Shown: piece after piece, positions 7,129 to 8,453 of the stretch | Layout of the letters: each line of letters opens with the position of its first letter | How positions within the stretch are numbered: the first letter of the stretch is position 1 | NCBI GenBank assembly: GCA_020201015.1 | Contig: JAIVHN010000202.1 | Coordinates: 14,464 to 22,916 of the forward strand | Direction of reading: 5' to 3' | DNA length: 8,453 nt | Origin: Spirochaeta sp. | GTDB lineage: Bacteria > Spirochaetota > Spirochaetia > DSM-27196 > SLAA01 | The notes under the pieces: generated by a model | The model's database searches: none | Told to the model about the DNA's origin: nothing | Seen by the model: the letters and a program-made list of their open reading frames with translations, nothing else | Translations under genes and position numbers: made by a program

Positions 7129-7158
7129 ATTATACCCAAACTATAACAAAGACGACAG
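7129..7158 (-). promoter_or_regulatory. Possible promoter of ptsP-trmB
   Basis: A perfect -10 hexamer TATAAT (7134-7129 on the minus strand) lies just downstream of the mfd stop codon. The -35 region is poor: the best candidate is CTGTCG (7158-7153) with an 18-base spacer, only three of six matches, inside the mfd coding end. There is no TGn extension. Transcription would start near 7122, giving a leader of about 62 bases to the ATG at 7060 or 17 bases to the GTG at 7105. If it is not used, ptsP would be read through from mfd, as no terminator separates them. Confidence 0.4.
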
Positions 7159-8453
7159 ACGGCCCCGAATAAACTCCGACTTTTCTTTCAATCCCACGCC
7201 TCCGGTATCCAGCAGGAGAACGTCGGGGCGATGGGGATTGAGCCGAACCTTACCACCCGAGCTCTCGATCATGCGCAGCACGCGATCAACCGAGACTTCA
7301 ACAAGTTTTGAAAACTCAACCTCAACAACGCCTTTCCTTTCTCTAAGGCTCGATATTTTCAGCCGACGACAGAGTATGCGGATTTCTGCAAGCGACAGTA
7401 AACTTTGCACCTCATCGGGCATCGGCCCAAAGCGATCCTCAAGATCCGCCACGACCGAGGTCAATTCGTCGTCACTGCCGATACCCGCAATGCGTTTATA
7501 GAGACCCATCTTTTCCATAGGCTCGTCGATGTAGGCGTCCGGAATAAAGCCGGAATACTCCAGCTCAAGATATACATCAAACTCAGGGGCACCGACCATT
7601 TCGGCGTCCAGTTCTCGTATTGCCTCATCAAGCAGTCGTAGATACATGTCAAAGCCAACCGAGAGAATGTCCCCGCTCTGCTGCCGGCCAAGCAAATTGC
7701 CCGCCCCGCGTACCTCTAGATCTTTCAGAGCAATCTTGAAGCCTGAACCAAGTTCAGTATAATCGGAAATAATTTGAAGGCGTTTCATAGCAATCTCTGA
7801 AAGTGCTCGTTCCTCAGGATAAAACAAGTATGCGTAGGCGGGCTTATCGGAGCGACCTACACGACCACGCAACTGATACAGCTGAGCAATGCCATACATA
7901 TCGGCGCGATCAATAATGATAGTGTTTACATTGGGAATATCGATCCCGTTCTCTATGATCGTAGTGGAGACTAACACATGAAAGCCGCCATGGATGAAGC
8001 GATGCATGATATCCTCCAGCATGCTCGGCGACATTTGTCCATGTGCAGATTCAACCATAACCTCCGGCAGGAGACGTTCAATAAAAAGCTTGACGTTCCC
8101 AAGAGTCTCAATTCGGTTGTGCAAGAAATACACCTGTCCGCCACGTTCAATTTCACGCTGTATTGCCATGGCAATGTCATCTTCCGAGAACTGGCGAATA
8201 ACGGTCTCAATTGGCAAACGGTTGTTCGGCGGCGTCTGCAAGATAGACATGTCGCGAATCTTCAGGAGAGACATATGTAAGGTTCGAGGTATAGGTGTCG
8301 CAGTTAGTGTTAGGCTGTCAACCGAGTGCTTGAGTTCCTTGAGCCGTTCTTTGTCCTTAACGCCAAAGCGTTGCTCCTCGTCGACAATTATAAGTCCGAG
8401 GTCCGCATAGACAACATCCTTCTGCAGTATCCGATGCGTACCCACAATAAGGT
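7141..8453 (-). CDS. mfd: Transcription-repair coupling factor Mfd, C-terminal part (5' end outside window)
   Basis: Mfd is a double-stranded-DNA translocase that removes RNA polymerase stalled at lesions and recruits the UvrA-containing excision machinery. The frame is open to the right edge (reading LIVGTHRILQKD), so the GTG at 8445 is internal. About 437 codons remain of a protein that is normally around 1,100 residues. Helicase superfamily 2 motifs are clear: VDEEQRFGV (Walker B, about 8385-8359), LTATPIPRTLHMSL (motif III, about 8307-8266), GGQVYFLHNR, STTIIENGIDIPN, and QLYQLRGRVGRSD (motif VI, about 7881-7846). The translocation (TRG-like) segment follows (KIALKDLEVRGAGNLLGRQQSG). The C-terminal regulatory domain then runs to the TAG at 7141-7143 (DEPMEKMGLYKRIAGI, DLEDRFGPMPDEV). 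RecG shares some of these motifs but lacks the long tail after TRG, so Mfd is the firm call. The N-terminal UvrB-like and polymerase-binding domains lie beyond the window. Confidence 0.95.
   Translation of the reverse strand, partial: LIVGTHRILQKDVVYADLGLIIVDEEQRFGVKDKERLKELKHSVDSLTLTATPIPRTLHMSLLKIRDMSILQTPPNNRLPIETVIRQFSEDDIAMAIQREIERGGQVYFLHNRIETLGNVKLFIERLLPEVMVESAHGQMSPSMLEDIMHRFIHGGFHVLVSTTIIENGIDIPNVNTIIIDRADMYGIAQLYQLRGRVGRSDKPAYAYLFYPEERALSEIAMKRLQIISDYTELGSGFKIALKDLEVRGAGNLLGRQQSGDILSVGFDMYLRLLDEAIRELDAEMVGAPEFDVYLELEYSGFIPDAYIDEPMEKMGLYKRIAGIGSDDELTSVVADLEDRFGPMPDEVQSLLSLAEIRILCRRLKISSLRERKGVVEVEFSKLVEVSVDRVLRMIESSGGKVRLNPHRPDVLLLDTGGVGLKEKSEFIRGRLSSLL

Noticed and set aside
7141..8453. 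RecG as an alternative identity for the right-edge helicase
   Set aside because: The DEEQRFGV motif, the long C-terminal domain after the TRG segment and the DLEDRFGPMP block fit Mfd. RecG ends soon after the TRG region.

Overview
The window is about 8.5 kb of ordinary, densely packed chromosome. It comes from a diderm (two-membrane) bacterium of roughly balanced base composition. A spirochaete is my best guess, at modest confidence, for three reasons. The first gene ends like an outer-membrane beta-barrel, the elongation-factor gene is a divergent second-type EF-G, and the citrate synthase and GAF-type enzyme I resemble forms found outside the Proteobacteria. This placement is inferred from sequence style only. 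No mobile element, CRISPR array, tRNA, rRNA or phage gene is visible.

Left part, plus strand: the window opens inside a gene whose last 134 codons look like the C-terminal strands of an outer-membrane barrel. A 179-bp gap follows, carrying a near-consensus sigma-70 promoter and a strong ribosome binding site. After it comes a complete 692-residue EF-G-like translational GTPase (fusA2 type) with several altered GTP-handling residues.

Right part, minus strand, read from the right edge leftward: the C-terminal part of mfd (transcription-repair coupling factor), then ptsP (GAF domain plus PTS enzyme I), trmB (tRNA m7G46 methyltransferase) and gltA (citrate synthase). ptsP and trmB overlap or nearly touch and are probably co-transcribed. 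gltA appears to have its own promoter in the short trmB-gltA gap. ptsP has a perfect -10 hexamer just downstream of mfd.

The fusA2 and gltA genes converge with their stop codons directly next to each other. The best terminator hairpin for fusA2 therefore lies inside the 3' coding end of gltA. The genes do not form one pathway. They are housekeeping functions: translation, tRNA modification, DNA repair, central carbon metabolism and phosphotransfer regulation.

I found no convincing undescribed system. The points most worth a second look are the degenerate G-motifs of the EF-G paralogue, the coding-embedded terminator at the zero-gap convergence, and the 11-bp-spaced repeats in the gltA promoter.
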